From Heliocidaris tuberculata (taxonomy: Eukaryota > Echinodermata > Echinoidea > Camarodonta > Echinometridae), in contig CM046845.1 in assembly GCA_025618425.1 (NCBI GenBank), forward strand, positions 9,567,439 through 9,631,438: DNA of 64,000 bases, written 5' to 3'. The translations under genes were made by a program, and so were the position numbers. Each line of letters starts with the position of its first letter. Position 1 is the stretch's first letter. The notes under the pieces are model-generated. The model was given only the letters and a program-made list of their open reading frames with translations. It searched no databases and was not told the origin of the DNA. Shown piece by piece: positions 24,263-35,830 of the stretch.

Positions 24263-25617
24263 CGTTAAGTAATTTCCCACTTCGATCAGTCAAAGTGCAA
24301 ATCGCTGAAAATGGAATCCTTTTCTACCTATATGGTATACGTTTTCCCACCATAGATACACCGCGTTATTGAGATACGAGAGAGGGATATGATATTCATT
24401 TTAAAGTGAGAACGATTTAAACCGCGGTCGATCGATATCTCGCTTTTGTTTGATTGTGCATGCCCCTGTTATCTTCCCATACGTGAAGAAAATATTTTCC
24501 AGTTTTGAAGACCTGAATAAAAGCACTACACAGAAGGCCTATGTCATGATGATAAAGATCAAGTCCAGTTCAAATGAATGTCAATCAGTATTGTTCAAGT
24601 GTAACACCAATCATGTCAATAACAGAATTGAGGGAGGTGGGAGGGGAGGGGTCCATATTTTTTTCTTCTTCATAGCAGTATAATCATGTATTGATTTCAA
24701 CAAGAAGGTTCAAACAGATGGAGTCTCAAGTAACCATGATTAATGCAAACACCTGGCAGATTATAAAGGATGTACAACTGAGTAATTATGTATAACTGAA
24801 TTAAGTAAACGGGAAAGATTTAGAGATGTTTTGACATTTGAATATTTACGATGCGCAGTTAAATTCATAAATCGACAAACATAGAAAGTGAATGTGCCAT
24901 TTTAATGTAAATAATGTGGATTTCATTCTGAAATTCCCCTGCCTCAGGATGAATATTTTTTTGAGATATAGCCTTAAAAGTGTCACAAATGTATGCCTCT
25001 TAAAGGGCAATTGTAACACCTTTCCGCTTAATTCCGATTAATAAATCATATATTACCAACGTGAAAGATGGCTCTAGGAAATATAGCCAACCAAAGTAGT
25101 GGGCACACGCGGCCAGTCAAGAAATTGTCATCGCAGTTCTGGTATTTTTGGCACTAAATATGTTCGCCTGAACCTGTTATATCATTCATGTGCACTTTTT
25201 CGAAGTTACATTTGGGTCTGCGAAAACTATTTATCATTGTAACAGAATATCCTCCATTGTACTTAACTATGGTTATGCAATAAAATGGAATTTGATTTGT
25301 TTCCTCGTGTGGAAGAATGTTTTCGAAGAGCGCATATTTGTCATGTTTGTTGTGGAGGCATCGAAGCTCGCTTCAAGGGGAAGCTGTCTGTTATGACTCC
25401 ATCTGTTTGAACCTTCTTGATTTCAAGAACATACTAGAAATGAACATTGTCGTAGGATTGCGACCTTGTAACGTCTAAGGATTATTTTCGTGTAAGAACT
25501 GGCCCAAAATATCTGAAATGTCAAGTTAGAGTCCACGAAACATCAAGGATAGTCAATAATTATATTTAGCACATTTAAAAAAAATGAAACTGATTAAATC
25601 TTCTACTTCCATCACAA
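24263..25617. other. Gene-free interval between tRNA copies 2 and 3
   Basis: AT-rich with no recognisable coding sequence. Short open frames here show no family features. Confidence 0.5.
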
Positions 25618-25689
25618 GGGGGTATAGCTCAGTGGTAGAGCGCTCGCTTTGCATGCGAGAGGTCTCGGGTTCGATGCCCGATACCTCCA
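25618..25689 (+). tRNA. tRNA-Ala (UGC), copy 3
   Basis: 72 nt with anticodon TGC. It differs from copy 2 by GGTCTC instead of GGCCTC, and by a T loop ending in G (TTCGATG). The T stem TCGGG/CCCGA is perfect. TTTT is at 25691-25694. Confidence 0.9.
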
Positions 25690-25835
25690 GTTTTGGCCTT
25701 CTTATTTTTACAATGTGTTCCGAGAGAATTTTCTATTAATAAAAAAGAAAAAAAGAAAAAGAAAAAGAAAAAAGAGAAGATTGACGGAGGAATAGTGCCA
25801 GCAAGGTGATCAGGAATTTGTTTTGACAAAATAGT

Positions 25836-27131
25836 CTGGGAGCCTGTCCTGAAATAGTCACCCCATTTTACCCATAATATTTGACCCCGTAAAGTTATTT
25901 AGACCATCTAAGTTATTGACAAAAAGGTGGTCAGCCTGACCGTAGCTGTCGGGTTTAGCCCCCAGAGCCCCCAAAAGAGACCCCAAAGTCGGGTCGATTT
26001 CACCCCATCTCCCCACGCACCAAACTTTGTCAGTAAGAAGTAGTATGACTGGACATTACGAAAAAAAAAAAAAAAACTGACCAAAAATTTCCGTCGGGAT
26101 GGGGTGTCAGACGGCCTCTAGAAATTGGGGTAAATTTTTCCCCTTGAAGCCCACTTACCAAATTTTATCAGAAGGAAGAGCTATGGATGTATATTCCTAA
26201 AATATAAAAATTGACAAAAATGTCCATCGGGAAGGGGGTATCAGACCCCCTGAAATGAAAACCCCAAAGTGCCCTTTGACAATGCTTTGCCTCCCCCCCC
26301 AAAAAAATGCTCTGCATGTATGTAAAGAAAAACAATTTTCTTACATTCTGACTATGATAACTCAAAAGTGTTTCATTCAATTCAATTGAAATTTTCATAT
26401 CATAATTTTGAGTATAATAATCTTGAGGTGCAATTAGGTGTTAGTTGGTCTTTTGAATAATAGATTATTAAATTGTGAAAAATGTATTACTTTCTCAAAA
26501 GTAGCCCAAAATATTGTTAGGATTAAATGAACACACACATTGTCCATCTTCACCCGTTTGACAAGGCATGATAGAAGAGCTTTTCAAGTATCTGTGGTAT
26601 GTGACTGCCAGGCTGAAATGTACAATTCATGTGTTAATTGTACAAATACCAAGGCATGATCCTCTATGCCTTGTCAGATGGTCAATGGGTGTGTTTACAT
26701 AATCCTGACAATATTTTTTGGCTGCTTTTGAGAAAGCAATACATTTTCACAATTTAAAATCTTATTAATGAAATGACCAATTGACACTAAATTGCACCTC
26801 AAAAAAATATTATACTCAAAATTACATCATGTAAATTTGAATTGAATTGAATAAAACACCTTTTAGTTATCATAGTCAGAAGGTAGGAAAATGGTTTTTC
26901 GGTACACTCAGAGCATTTTGAGAGTTTTCCTTTCAGGGGGTCTGACACCCCCTTCCCGATGGTCAATTTTGTCAGTTTTTATATTTTTGGAATATACATT
27001 TATAGTCCTTCCTTCTGACAAAATTTGGTCAGTGGGCTTCAAGGGGAAACATTTACTCCAGCTTTTAGGGGCCGTCTGACACGTTTTTTGCGCCCCTTCA
27101 AGTGCAGCCCTGGGCACGTGCCCCCTCTGCC

Positions 27132-27176
<45 letters not shown>

Positions 27177-27302
27177 TAGATACGCCACTGGCTACGGTCA
27201 GGCAGACAACCTTTTTGTCAATAACTTAGATGGTCTAAAATAACTTTACGGGGTCAAATCTTATGCGTAAAATCGGGTGACTATTTCGGGACAGTCTCCT
27301 GG
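25836..27302. repeat. 1.47-kb imperfect inverted repeat
   Basis: The left arm (AGTCTGGGAGCCTGTCCTGA then AATAGTCACC) is the inverse of 27270-27302. Further matches pair AAGGGGGTATCAGACCCCCT with AGGGGGTCTGACACCCCCTT, and GACAAGGCATGAT with ATGCCTTGTC. The axis is near 26.6 kb. The right arm carries an extra block with a 43-nt C run (27133-27175) ending in GTAGATACGCCACTG, a hAT-like end. Confidence 0.8.
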
Positions 27303-27452
27303 CCTAAAAGGTTTAGTGAACAATCTTGAACAGTTTAAAGTTTTCTTTTAGGAAGCTTAATATAATCATGACACCCCTTATTTTCAAAACATAAACTTTA
27401 AATTATAGATTGATAGTCAATTAAATCATTAGCAGGATAAGGGAGTCATCAA

Positions 27453-27524
27453 GGGGGTATAGCTCAGTGGTAGAGCGCTCGCTTTGCATGCGAGAGGCCT
27501 CAGGTTTCATCCCCGATACCTCCA
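27453..27524 (+). tRNA. tRNA-Ala (UGC), copy 4, altered T arm
   Basis: 72 nt with anticodon TGC and intact acceptor, D and anticodon arms. The T arm reads TCAGG-TTTCATC-CCCGA: the B box is GGTTTCATCC rather than GGTTCGATCC, and there is an A-C mismatch in the stem. TTTT is at 27528. Possibly a pseudogene. Confidence 0.8.
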
Positions 27525-27814
27525 GTATTTTACTTATCTATTTCATAGTTTTTAGAAAGTATTAAACTCGATTTTCTCAAGCATGATTAAATTGAGTTAT
27601 GGACAATTCAGACACTTTTTTTTTAAAGTTCAAAATGTTCAGATCAGTATGTTCGGTAATGCCTTTGTGTTTGATTTTTGATCACATTGTAAATGATGTG
27701 CACTTAAAGAAACTTGTTTTTTCAACAACTGCTCATCATTTTGCTATAAATTCTTCGTTTTGTAGATTATGACTTATCCATTTGGGAATCAACAAGAGGT
27801 TGATTCCCAATTGC

Positions 27815-27870
27815 GGTAGAGCGCTCGCTTTGCATGCGAGAGACCTCGGGTTCGACCCCCGATACCTCCA
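27815..27870 (+). pseudogene. 5'-truncated tRNA-Ala (UGC) remnant
   Basis: 56 nt, from GGTAGAGCGC of the D arm to the acceptor TACCTCCA. The 5' acceptor strand and A box are gone. In their place is a hairpin, TTGGGAATCAAC...GTTGATTCCCAA (27783-27810). The downstream flank resembles that of copy 4 (ATTTCATAGTTTTTAGA-like), so the two arose by local duplication. Confidence 0.85.
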
Positions 27871-28155
27871 GTATATTTATTTTACTAATTTACTTCATAA
27901 TAATTTTCATAGTTTTTAGATGGTTTTATTCCTCAACTTTATTGATGAGATGAGAGGCTACAAACTAATACGCCCGCCATTATCAATGGAGGGGGTGGGG
28001 GGGGGGGGGGGTGTATGTTTGTTTTTCCGGTTTAAAAGATCCTTACCAGTATTGACGGAACACCTTACCGGAAATCGATTTATAGGTCGTTTTACGCACG
28101 TAGATTTGATCGTTGCAGTATTTTGTCTCCATCCGTAATAACGTAATGATTGATC

Positions 28156-28273
<118 letters not shown>

Positions 28274-28274
28274 A

Positions 28275-30500
28275 AAGAGACGGTGGCAGGCACAATTGGC
28301 AATAATGAGAAACAAAATGGTCGCGTAGTGACTGACATCCTCCGAATCATGAACGGAGGGTAGTGGAAGCGTAAGATATTTGTTGATCTCCAATTCATTT
28401 TATATGGCTTGTATTATGAAGTGGACCAGGCCATACTTCCTATAATTAATAATATATTTTTCTTATTTACCCAGTATAGCCCACCTCTGTATTAATACTG
28501 ATCTTCCTGCAGTTATTATTATTCTCCCAGTATTGCCTGGTACCCATGTAATACACCTGGGTCATGAGGGACAAATGCTGGCAAACGCCTTGTCTAAGGA
28601 ATAAGGATGTAAGTATCGATCATGGATCGAAACAGGGACCTCTCGTATGCCAGTTGAATCTTCTTCAATTACATAAATTACTCTACACGATATATTCCAT
28701 TCTGGAACGTAATGTTCCATTGCCACAACAAGACAAAATCATCAACAACAACAAACAACAAACAAACTACAAAACGTTTATAATTTTCGTCATTTTATTA
28801 TAAATTATGATGGAAGATCATTCCACCTAAAAAAAAAAAAAAAAATCACAAGAAAATAAATTTCACAAAAATACAGTATATTTGAAAGAGCAAAACAATA
28901 AAACATCATGAAATTCAAACACAAATAATGTTATTACACAAAAATTAACCAAAAATGTCATCCAAAATGTACTGTTTTTGATAAATAAAGACTGACAAAG
29001 CAAAGTAAAACAAAACGAAATATTTACCTGCAACTAGTTGGGTGAAAATTGGTGAAGATGATCAGTTTAAAACTTCATCTCATATCAAAAACAAAATGAA
29101 ACGAGAGTTTTAAATGCCGATCACGATCGCACAGTAAAATCATCCATATAACGAAGTGAACATAATTATATATGAATACTGTTTACTGCTTTGTAAGAAA
29201 AAAAAAAGTTCGATACCTAATACATTATAAACACCATCCAATGACTATACTACGGCATCAATGATACCCTATATAAAACATTATGTTCATCTGGGGCATC
29301 TTGCATAAAAAGCTGCGATTGACCTGCTGACTGCAATTAGAAAACTCAAAGCACTTCCAAAATACGCCATTCTGATTGATGAATGTCCAGTTGCTTTGGA
29401 CTATTGGGGTTGTGTCCCAACGCACTTTTCAGAAAAAACGACGCCCCAGCCTGCATGAGACTTGCTGATACTTTCGATTAAAAAAAACCAAAAAAACAGA
29501 ACGATACTTTATTTGAAATGCTTATTACCTTGGTCCCAAATTCTCAAACCTGAGCATGTCTAGACAATGATTCAGGAAAATACACAGATCGAGAGAATAG
29601 TACATAGGCCAGTGACCCCCCCCCCCCCTCCTCCCATAAACAAAAAACAAAAAACAAAAAAAAATCAAATATATAAAAAAAAAAAATATCGGGACAAAGA
29701 CTAATACTGATCCGTGTTGACATTAAGATCCTCGTTTTTGCAGATACATGTATAAGGCACTGTATAAAAATTGAGCTGACTGTTAAAAAACAACATTAAT
29801 TACTTTATGGCACACACTTTTAAAAGGCCATTTTCTGCAAAAATACGGCTATGTTGCTGTTTAGACATCTATTATGTCGTGATGCAGGTTAAACGATTCT
29901 GAGTGAGATCAGGAACACAAAAATATAATGCTTCGTTCACTGAAACTATCCCCATTTAAAAATATTGATAAAATACTCCATTTGTGTGTCCTGTCCCACA
30001 CGTTACCATATGACACACAACAAATTACTGAATGGGTAATCTTAAACTGGACACAATGTTGGACGGATATTGACAGTACAAGCGATTGGGGGGGGGGGGG
30101 CGGTTAGGGTCCAAGCTAGGAACATAGCTATCAGTTAATCGTTATAAGGTATGTTATTGTATTATACATAATAATTATCAAAATAGAGAAACATTCAATA
30201 GTAAATATCATCAAAATAAAATTATTCACAAGCATAATCATTCGTCGTTAAAGCAGCATCGGAAGACATTTGGTCAATGAAAGAATTTACATATATAGAT
30301 CAAAGGCAAAATACAGTCTTTATCACGTATAATTCACGGGAAATGCATTGCTTCACCATACGTCATCATACTCTTTTTTTTTCTCACAAGAATACGATAC
30401 TGATCTAATATTCAGATGATACACAAATATCATTTAACACACAAGTACACGTGACTATCTACATCTCACAGATATTTTATTGCTTAAAAAGACAGAAACC

Positions 30501-30537
<37 letters not shown>

Positions 30538-31558
30538 TTATAAATCATAAAAGAAACCCTGTGACAGTAATCTTAACAGCATCGGATTTACAATGAAAGG
30601 AGATTTAGAATTAATACTGAAAAGAGAATACTTGTTGTGGATCCAAGAGGGGGATGATAACACATTTTTGCTTTTTGTCAGCGATTTCTGGGGCAAAAAA
30701 CACGACCCAAAAATGTGATTTTTAATTTATTTTTTTTACTTTGGTTGTGGGAGATTTTTGGAGTTAAAAGACACGAAAAAATGTGAAACTTTTCCGCTTG
30801 TCAAGAGAATCCTGGATCCGCCACTGACTTACTTCTCCCAGATTCCTTCAATTTCCTTAAAAGTACTAATCAAAATTTTAAAAAATACGAGTTACCACAA
30901 ATCAAATTTGAAGATAGAAGCGGCTAGTTTTGCACCGCGTTTCTCATTTTCCTTTTAGCAAAAGAGCCTAGAAATTTCCTTTTAGCAAAAGAGCCTAGAA
31001 AAATGGCAAATCTCCTATCTAAACACACACTATAAGGGACTCCTGTTGCTGTAAGTTTCCCAACATTTTGCACAGCCAAATTAGAAAGGATTTGTGTACA
31101 AAATTACAAATGTACTCTTTGTTAAATAGCACTTTATCTTTTAGCGTTCATTTATATATCAATCAATGCATCACAGGAATTCAAAAAGATTACTGAGTTT
31201 GCTTCATCACATACAAAGTCATGTTTCCCCCAAGGCGGCGTTTTCTACCCTCAGCTGCTCAGTTTAGACTTGCGCACCAGCTTCCATGAAAATGAGGTTT
31301 CCTATGCACAAGATATGCTAAAAACATTTACCGTTCATTGTGTCATGTTTTGCATACTGTTTCCCCTCCCCTGCAAGTAAATATACCGAGGGTTCCAGGG
31401 ATATGTGTGATGATTGCAAAGAAATTAAAAGCAATGCGTGAAAACTTTTATTTGCTTTGAAAAGGCCAGACATTACCCATCTCATAAATATATGAAAATC
31501 AATAATGATCACAAAATATTGCATCGCAGAAAATATCAGAATCCGTAGGATATATTTC
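28275..31558 (-). other. Gene-free region downstream of sulfotransferase, possible 3' UTR
   Basis: AT-rich sequence with A runs and G/C runs near 29617 and 30088. On the minus strand, candidate AATAAA signals appear as TTTATT at 31447-31452 and 28794-28799. A degraded inverted element spans about 30634-30825 and ends in GGATCCGCCACTG. A 20-bp direct repeat (AATTTCCTTTTAGCAAAAGA-like) is near 30950-31000. Confidence 0.4.
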
Positions 31559-33142
31559 TCACGTTATTGGGGAAACAAAACTTAAATCAGTCCTCCGCAA
31601 ATCGGCAACCTGTTTGACCTGCGTGTACCCCGCCACCTCCATGACTTCACCGCAATACTTCTGTATTTCCTTAACGACGGGAAACGCCACGTGATGACGC
31701 CACGCCTGTGCATTGGCCGAAGAGTTTCTATGCGTGGAATAGATGTCACGTGCGTCACTCAAGGTGCTTTCGCGCGTATTCTCCTTGATCCAATTGTACA
31801 CGTTGACGGGGACATCCCCCATCCCCGCGAACTTGTAGAGAGTCCTCGTCCACCCTGCAGGATCGGTGGCAATATCCTCATACCTTACCCTGAGGTACCT
31901 ATCCCGGAGGAGTCCCGGGTTCTTTTGTACAAAGTTAAAGTTGTGTCTCATCCTACGGCAGATGTAGGCTGCGTCGTGACTGAGACTCTTGCCCAGGGAC
32001 AACGCTTTGGCTTTTCCCGGATGCTCCTTCGATCTAGAGGACAGTGTCCCTCGAGGGTCGCGCAAGAGGTGGATGATCTTCAGGTTGATGCCTTTGTCCT
32101 GCAGCAACGGTCGTAGGGACTCTACGCTGTATAAACGAATGAGTTTCACCACTTTGTGAGGGTATACGTTACAGAGGCTGGTCATTGTCTCGCCTTCAAG
32201 AGGTCCGCATCTCTTGACGGCACTTGATTTCATTTTATTGTAGTCCATATTCGTCACACACAGGGGCGGTGAACAAAGCACCTTACTGGACATTCTGTGC
32301 AGCGTCTCGTTGTTGTAAAAGTCGGTGAGGTAAGGAGTTCTGTCGAAACGACATTTCAGTAAATTCCCCAGCAGAGAGGAAGCGTTCGGATATATATTTT
32401 TCTTAATTTCAAGAAGTTTCAAGGGTTCAAAATGGAAAAAGACCCATGGGTTCTGGTTAAAGATTTGCCCCAAGAAACTTGACCCTGATCGTCTTTGTGT
32501 GACGATCATGAGATGAACTGGTAGGACCCTGCTCGTCGCCTCCTCTGTTCCAGGGGCTTCCCCACTCTGTGACTTCGCCGACTCATCATTGTACTTGAGA
32601 GTCTGGAACTGAGACATTTTGTAATCCAGGACAGCCATAGTTTGGTCATTCTTTGCAACTCTCTTTTCCTGGGGCTTCTCGACGGAACTTTTACTAGGGT
32701 TCGAATTCGCGGTGTCTTTGGCAGCCTTAGTCTTGGTCACATTGTTCCCTTCCAGTGAAGCTGGTACTATCCCATCCTTCACCACGACCTCATGCGTCTT
32801 GTCTTCGACTTTACGATCACCGCCGTGATCATCCACTTCGTCGTCATCCATGAACTCGCCGTCGTCCCAAAAGATCGGCACACGATATTTTTCCTTCTCG
32901 CTCTTACTCACTTCCTTGACGGCCTTTGGTACTATCCTGATGTCTGCAACAGGCGCCGACTTTAGGGCACTGTTCTGCAGTAGCCGCCGCGTCTCCCCGT
33001 CGTTACGCGTCAGGTAGTCAGTGAACGCAGCGCGCATGTCACGTGGCGGAAAGACCACGGAGCATGCGCAGATGAAGGTGAGAGCCGCGAAGAAGTAGCA
33101 GCATCTCCTTCGTCTAGGCATCATGGTGACACGGTCTCGCAT
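31559..33142 (-). CDS. Carbohydrate (Gal/GalNAc/GlcNAc) sulfotransferase, type II Golgi protein
   Basis: Family knowledge: CHST1/3-type enzymes transfer sulfate from PAPS to carbohydrate 6-OH groups in the Golgi lumen, and their coding region is often one exon. Seen (numbering from the longest frame, whose Met1 is at 33214): a basic RRRR (34-37), one membrane anchor (about 38-56), and an acidic low-complexity stem to about 230. The 5'-phosphosulfate loop is QRRSGSSFLGQ (240-250) with FEPLK after it; the 3'-phosphate site is LLRDPRGTLSSR (383-394); the C-terminus has AWR...IQKYCGEVMEVAGY. N-glycosylation sequons are at 158, 277, 302 and 497. Start choice: a TTTTTAG acceptor-like site lies just before Met25 and upstream DNA is AT-rich, so Met25 (33142) is preferred; Met31/32 or Met1 remain possible. 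The exact acceptor sugar is unknown. Confidence 0.92.
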   Translation of the reverse strand: MRDRVTMMPRRRRCCYFFAALTFICACSVVFPPRDMRAAFTDYLTRNDGETRRLLQNSALKSAPVADIRIVPKAVKEVSKSEKEKYRVPIFWDDGEFMDDDEVDDHGGDRKVEDKTHEVVVKDGIVPASLEGNNVTKTKAAKDTANSNPSKSSVEKPQEKRVAKNDQTMAVLDYKMSQFQTLKYNDESAKSQSGEAPGTEEATSRVLPVHLMIVTQRRSGSSFLGQIFNQNPWVFFHFEPLKLLEIKKNIYPNASSLLGNLLKCRFDRTPYLTDFYNNETLHRMSSKVLCSPPLCVTNMDYNKMKSSAVKRCGPLEGETMTSLCNVYPHKVVKLIRLYSVESLRPLLQDKGINLKIIHLLRDPRGTLSSRSKEHPGKAKALSLGKSLSHDAAYICRRMRHNFNFVQKNPGLLRDRYLRVRYEDIATDPAGWTRTLYKFAGMGDVPVNVYNWIKENTRESTLSDARDIYSTHRNSSANAQAWRHHVAFPVVKEIQKYCGEVMEVAGYTQVKQVADLRRTDLSFVSPIT

Positions 33143-33245
33143 ACCTAAAAAGCATAAACAAGATAAAAGATAAAGAACAATCATTAGAGATGGCGAATGA
33201 TACTGAAATTTCAAAGTTCCCTGTCGACATGGTCGGAAAAAGATA

Positions 33246-33671
33246 GTGTCACGAAATGTGTGGACAAAGAGTGGATTTGGAACTCCGTCACTGTGTTCAG
33301 TGTGTAAAAATTATTTGTTCACACTGCTCTCAAATTACGTGACCATAGAGATAATCACATTGTACTACATCGGTAGCACAGAGAAGGTAATAAACGGAGA
33401 CGGGCGAAAGCCAGATGGAAAGCTCCGCGATATTCTCGTAAAGCTCCTTTCCTACTGCGATAAAGTTCAGGTGATGAAAAATGCCAGAGATGTGTTGAAA
33501 AATGAACAATTTTTCATCCTCGACGATCTCACCTTACCCGATCTCAAAGAAAAACAGAAGTGGTCGCAAAAGGTCAAGGACCTTTATCGGCAGGGAACTA
33601 AACTAATCTTCTATGCCGGTAAGTGGCGCCTACTTCGCGGCGCACTCTTCAATTTCAAAAAAATAATTTAG
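33246..33671 (+). pseudogene. LINE ORF1p-like C-terminal fragment
   Basis: A 141-codon open frame. Residues about 47-128 (33384-33629) read INGDGRKPDGKLRDILVKL, KNARDVLKN, ILDDLTLPDLKEKQKW and YRQGTKLIFYAGKWR. This matches the style of the L1-clade ORF1p (transposase_22-like) C-terminal domain: 'R-I-VKL', 'A+..LK', 'DLT'. The first 46 residues look unrelated, and no reverse transcriptase follows. It runs divergently from the sulfotransferase, about 100 bp from its preferred start, and is probably a truncated retroposon in its 5' intron or flank. Confidence 0.55.
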
Positions 33672-34907
33672 ACAGAGAAACGCGCTGTCCGTAAAATGTC
33701 CTCAGTATCCAAAAAAAAGTTGGAAAAGAATGTCAATTCCAAATATTCTCATGTACATGAAATGTTTGGAAAGCATTGTTACTTTATGCTTGTCTTGCAT
33801 TCACAGTCGGTCATATAACTATTATCAATATTACTTCATATTACGGGAAACCCAGGGAAATGTAATTACATTTCCCTGGGATACCATTATTGCACATCAT
33901 ACAGGATGTTAGCTGTTGTCATGGCTAATAATGAGACGCAATCATTGTTCTGATCTGCTACAAAACCAATACATAAATATGTATTACCCAGAGAGATGTC
34001 TGCCTCAGGTTTTGTTTATACTATATAGATTTACAAAAATCGACGCAACTTTTTTTTTTTTTTAATCGCAATTTTTTTTTAATCGATAATTTTTTTAATT
34101 TATTTTTTAATCGCAATTTCAATCCAACTACACGACATCAGTAACATTTCCTTGAAATCTGTATGCATACAAAATTCGAAGAGTGATATAATGATAGTGT
34201 ATTACCAGCTCTACGTAAATGCCACTTGATTGTTTGCATTCTCATCAGAACGATTCATTTTTTCAAATATTTTGTAGTATGAAACCGTGACCTGATTATC
34301 TGCATGAATGCTCGCAACATTTCCACAGTGATGTAATGATGGAGCATTTTGCCACATAATTATGTGCAGATGCTACTCGCATTTGTTCTCATTCCCAATC
34401 ATTATATCACTGTAGTGTCAGCGTGATTCATCTACGCATTTCTCTTTAATATACATTAGAAATATGACTGTTGTTATTTTCATCATTATATATAATAAGA
34501 TGTAATCGGCTTAATCAGCACATGTCTTTTCCTTATTTTTTAATTATCCCACACGAGCAACTGAGGCACTAAGCTGAATAGTAGGCCTACTCCAAGTGCT
34601 ACTGTGTGACACGATGTGACGTAACTCCTTGGTGTGACAACATTTTTGTCACAGAGAGATTAACAGGAGGAGACATTCTTTCCAAATGTGGGTAGGGGAG
34701 AATGAAATGTATCTGACAGTGGGCGCGGGGGAGGGGGGGGGGGGGGAGTGGGAAGGGGAAGGGAGAGGGGGAAGGGGGGGGGGGGAGAGCGAGAGTCAAT
34801 TCAATCATCACTATATTGCCGTGAACCCACTGAAAATTTGTATACGATTATTCTTTTTAATGCCTGGCCATCAAAGGGCAGAAGCGGGAGGGGTGTGCGT
34901 TTGCACC
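33672..34907. other. Gene-free interval
   Basis: AT-rich with T runs near 34050-34100 and a G-rich purine block at 34730-34790. No gene seen. Confidence 0.5.
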
Positions 34908-35144
34908 AATAGGCCGGTTTTCTAAGTTATTCAAATTTATGGATGTTTCTTTCCGGAGGACCTAGTGACCAGGTATTCCACCAACCTGTTATTAATAAAT
35001 GGACTACAATACTAGGAATCCAGTTTGCATACATTACTTGTTGCTATGTCGGGCAAGCATCGGGCAAGCTTTCAGGTTGTCAAGAACAACCTTTGTTTAA
35101 AAAGCATGCATAAAATTTGAATATGTTAGTAAACCGGCCTATTG
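34908..35144. mobile_element. MITE with AATAGGCCGGTTT ends, copy 1
   Basis: Left AATAGGCCGGTTTTCTAAG then TTATTCAAAT; right TTTGAATATGTTAGTAAACC then GGCCTATTG. Interior includes CAGGTTGTCAAGAACAACCT. Copy 2 is at 41259-41507 in opposite orientation. Confidence 0.85.
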
Positions 35145-35769
35145 CTGGCTACGTCACAGCATTACCGTCAATATCACCCTATAATTCGTCTGCTCTCTGA
35201 TCATGTCACATAATTATGTGATTACTTATAAGGACAACGCTAACTGCCAATGCATAACAAGTTGAATCCCACCTGTTACAATTTACATAAACATTTATAC
35301 ATCAAACCTCGTTATAATAACAACTACTGAAAATGAAACAAAGGCGTAGCCAGAGGTCCTGAGGAACTACCAGCTGGTATTAATCTAGCTATCGAAAACT
35401 ATATCCCTGATTCATCTTTCCTGTCTTTCTGGGGAACCTTGGGTGAATATGTGACTCGTTCCTATTCCTTCCATTATTCGACACATCTATTAAGTGAAAG
35501 GTGGTCGATTGCAAATGGGTGGGGGGGGGGGGGGAATCCACACACCTCTTTACAAAATTCTATTATTGTCTACTGCCCTTATCACAAACCCACAATCGTG
35601 ACTGATTAATTTTTTTTTTTTTTAGAAGAACGAAGGCTTTTAATTTTTTTAATAAGAACTTATTACAAGGAACGCAATACAATCTTATCTAAAGTTTATT
35701 GACTGATGTGCTGGGCTTTCAGAAGAAAGTGTTTATGAGAGCTGAAAGTTTTTTAAAAAAGGCCTGTGC
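35145..35769. other. Gene-free interval
   Basis: G run near 35519 and T run near 35609. No gene seen. Confidence 0.5.
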
Positions 35770-35830
35770 CATATTCTCCGTAATCAACATTCATTCATTC
35801 AATGAATGAATGTTGATTACGGAGAATATG
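35770..35830. repeat. Perfect 61-nt palindrome
   Basis: 30-nt arms with a single central C: CATATTCTCCGTAATCAACA then TTCATTCATT, and its exact inverse. Part of the arm (AACATTCATTCATTCAATGA) repeats directly at 35831-35850. Confidence 0.95.

Noticed and set aside
31691..32116. 141-codon plus-strand frame opposite the sulfotransferase
   Set aside because: Antisense shadow of a well-supported coding exon, with no family resemblance.
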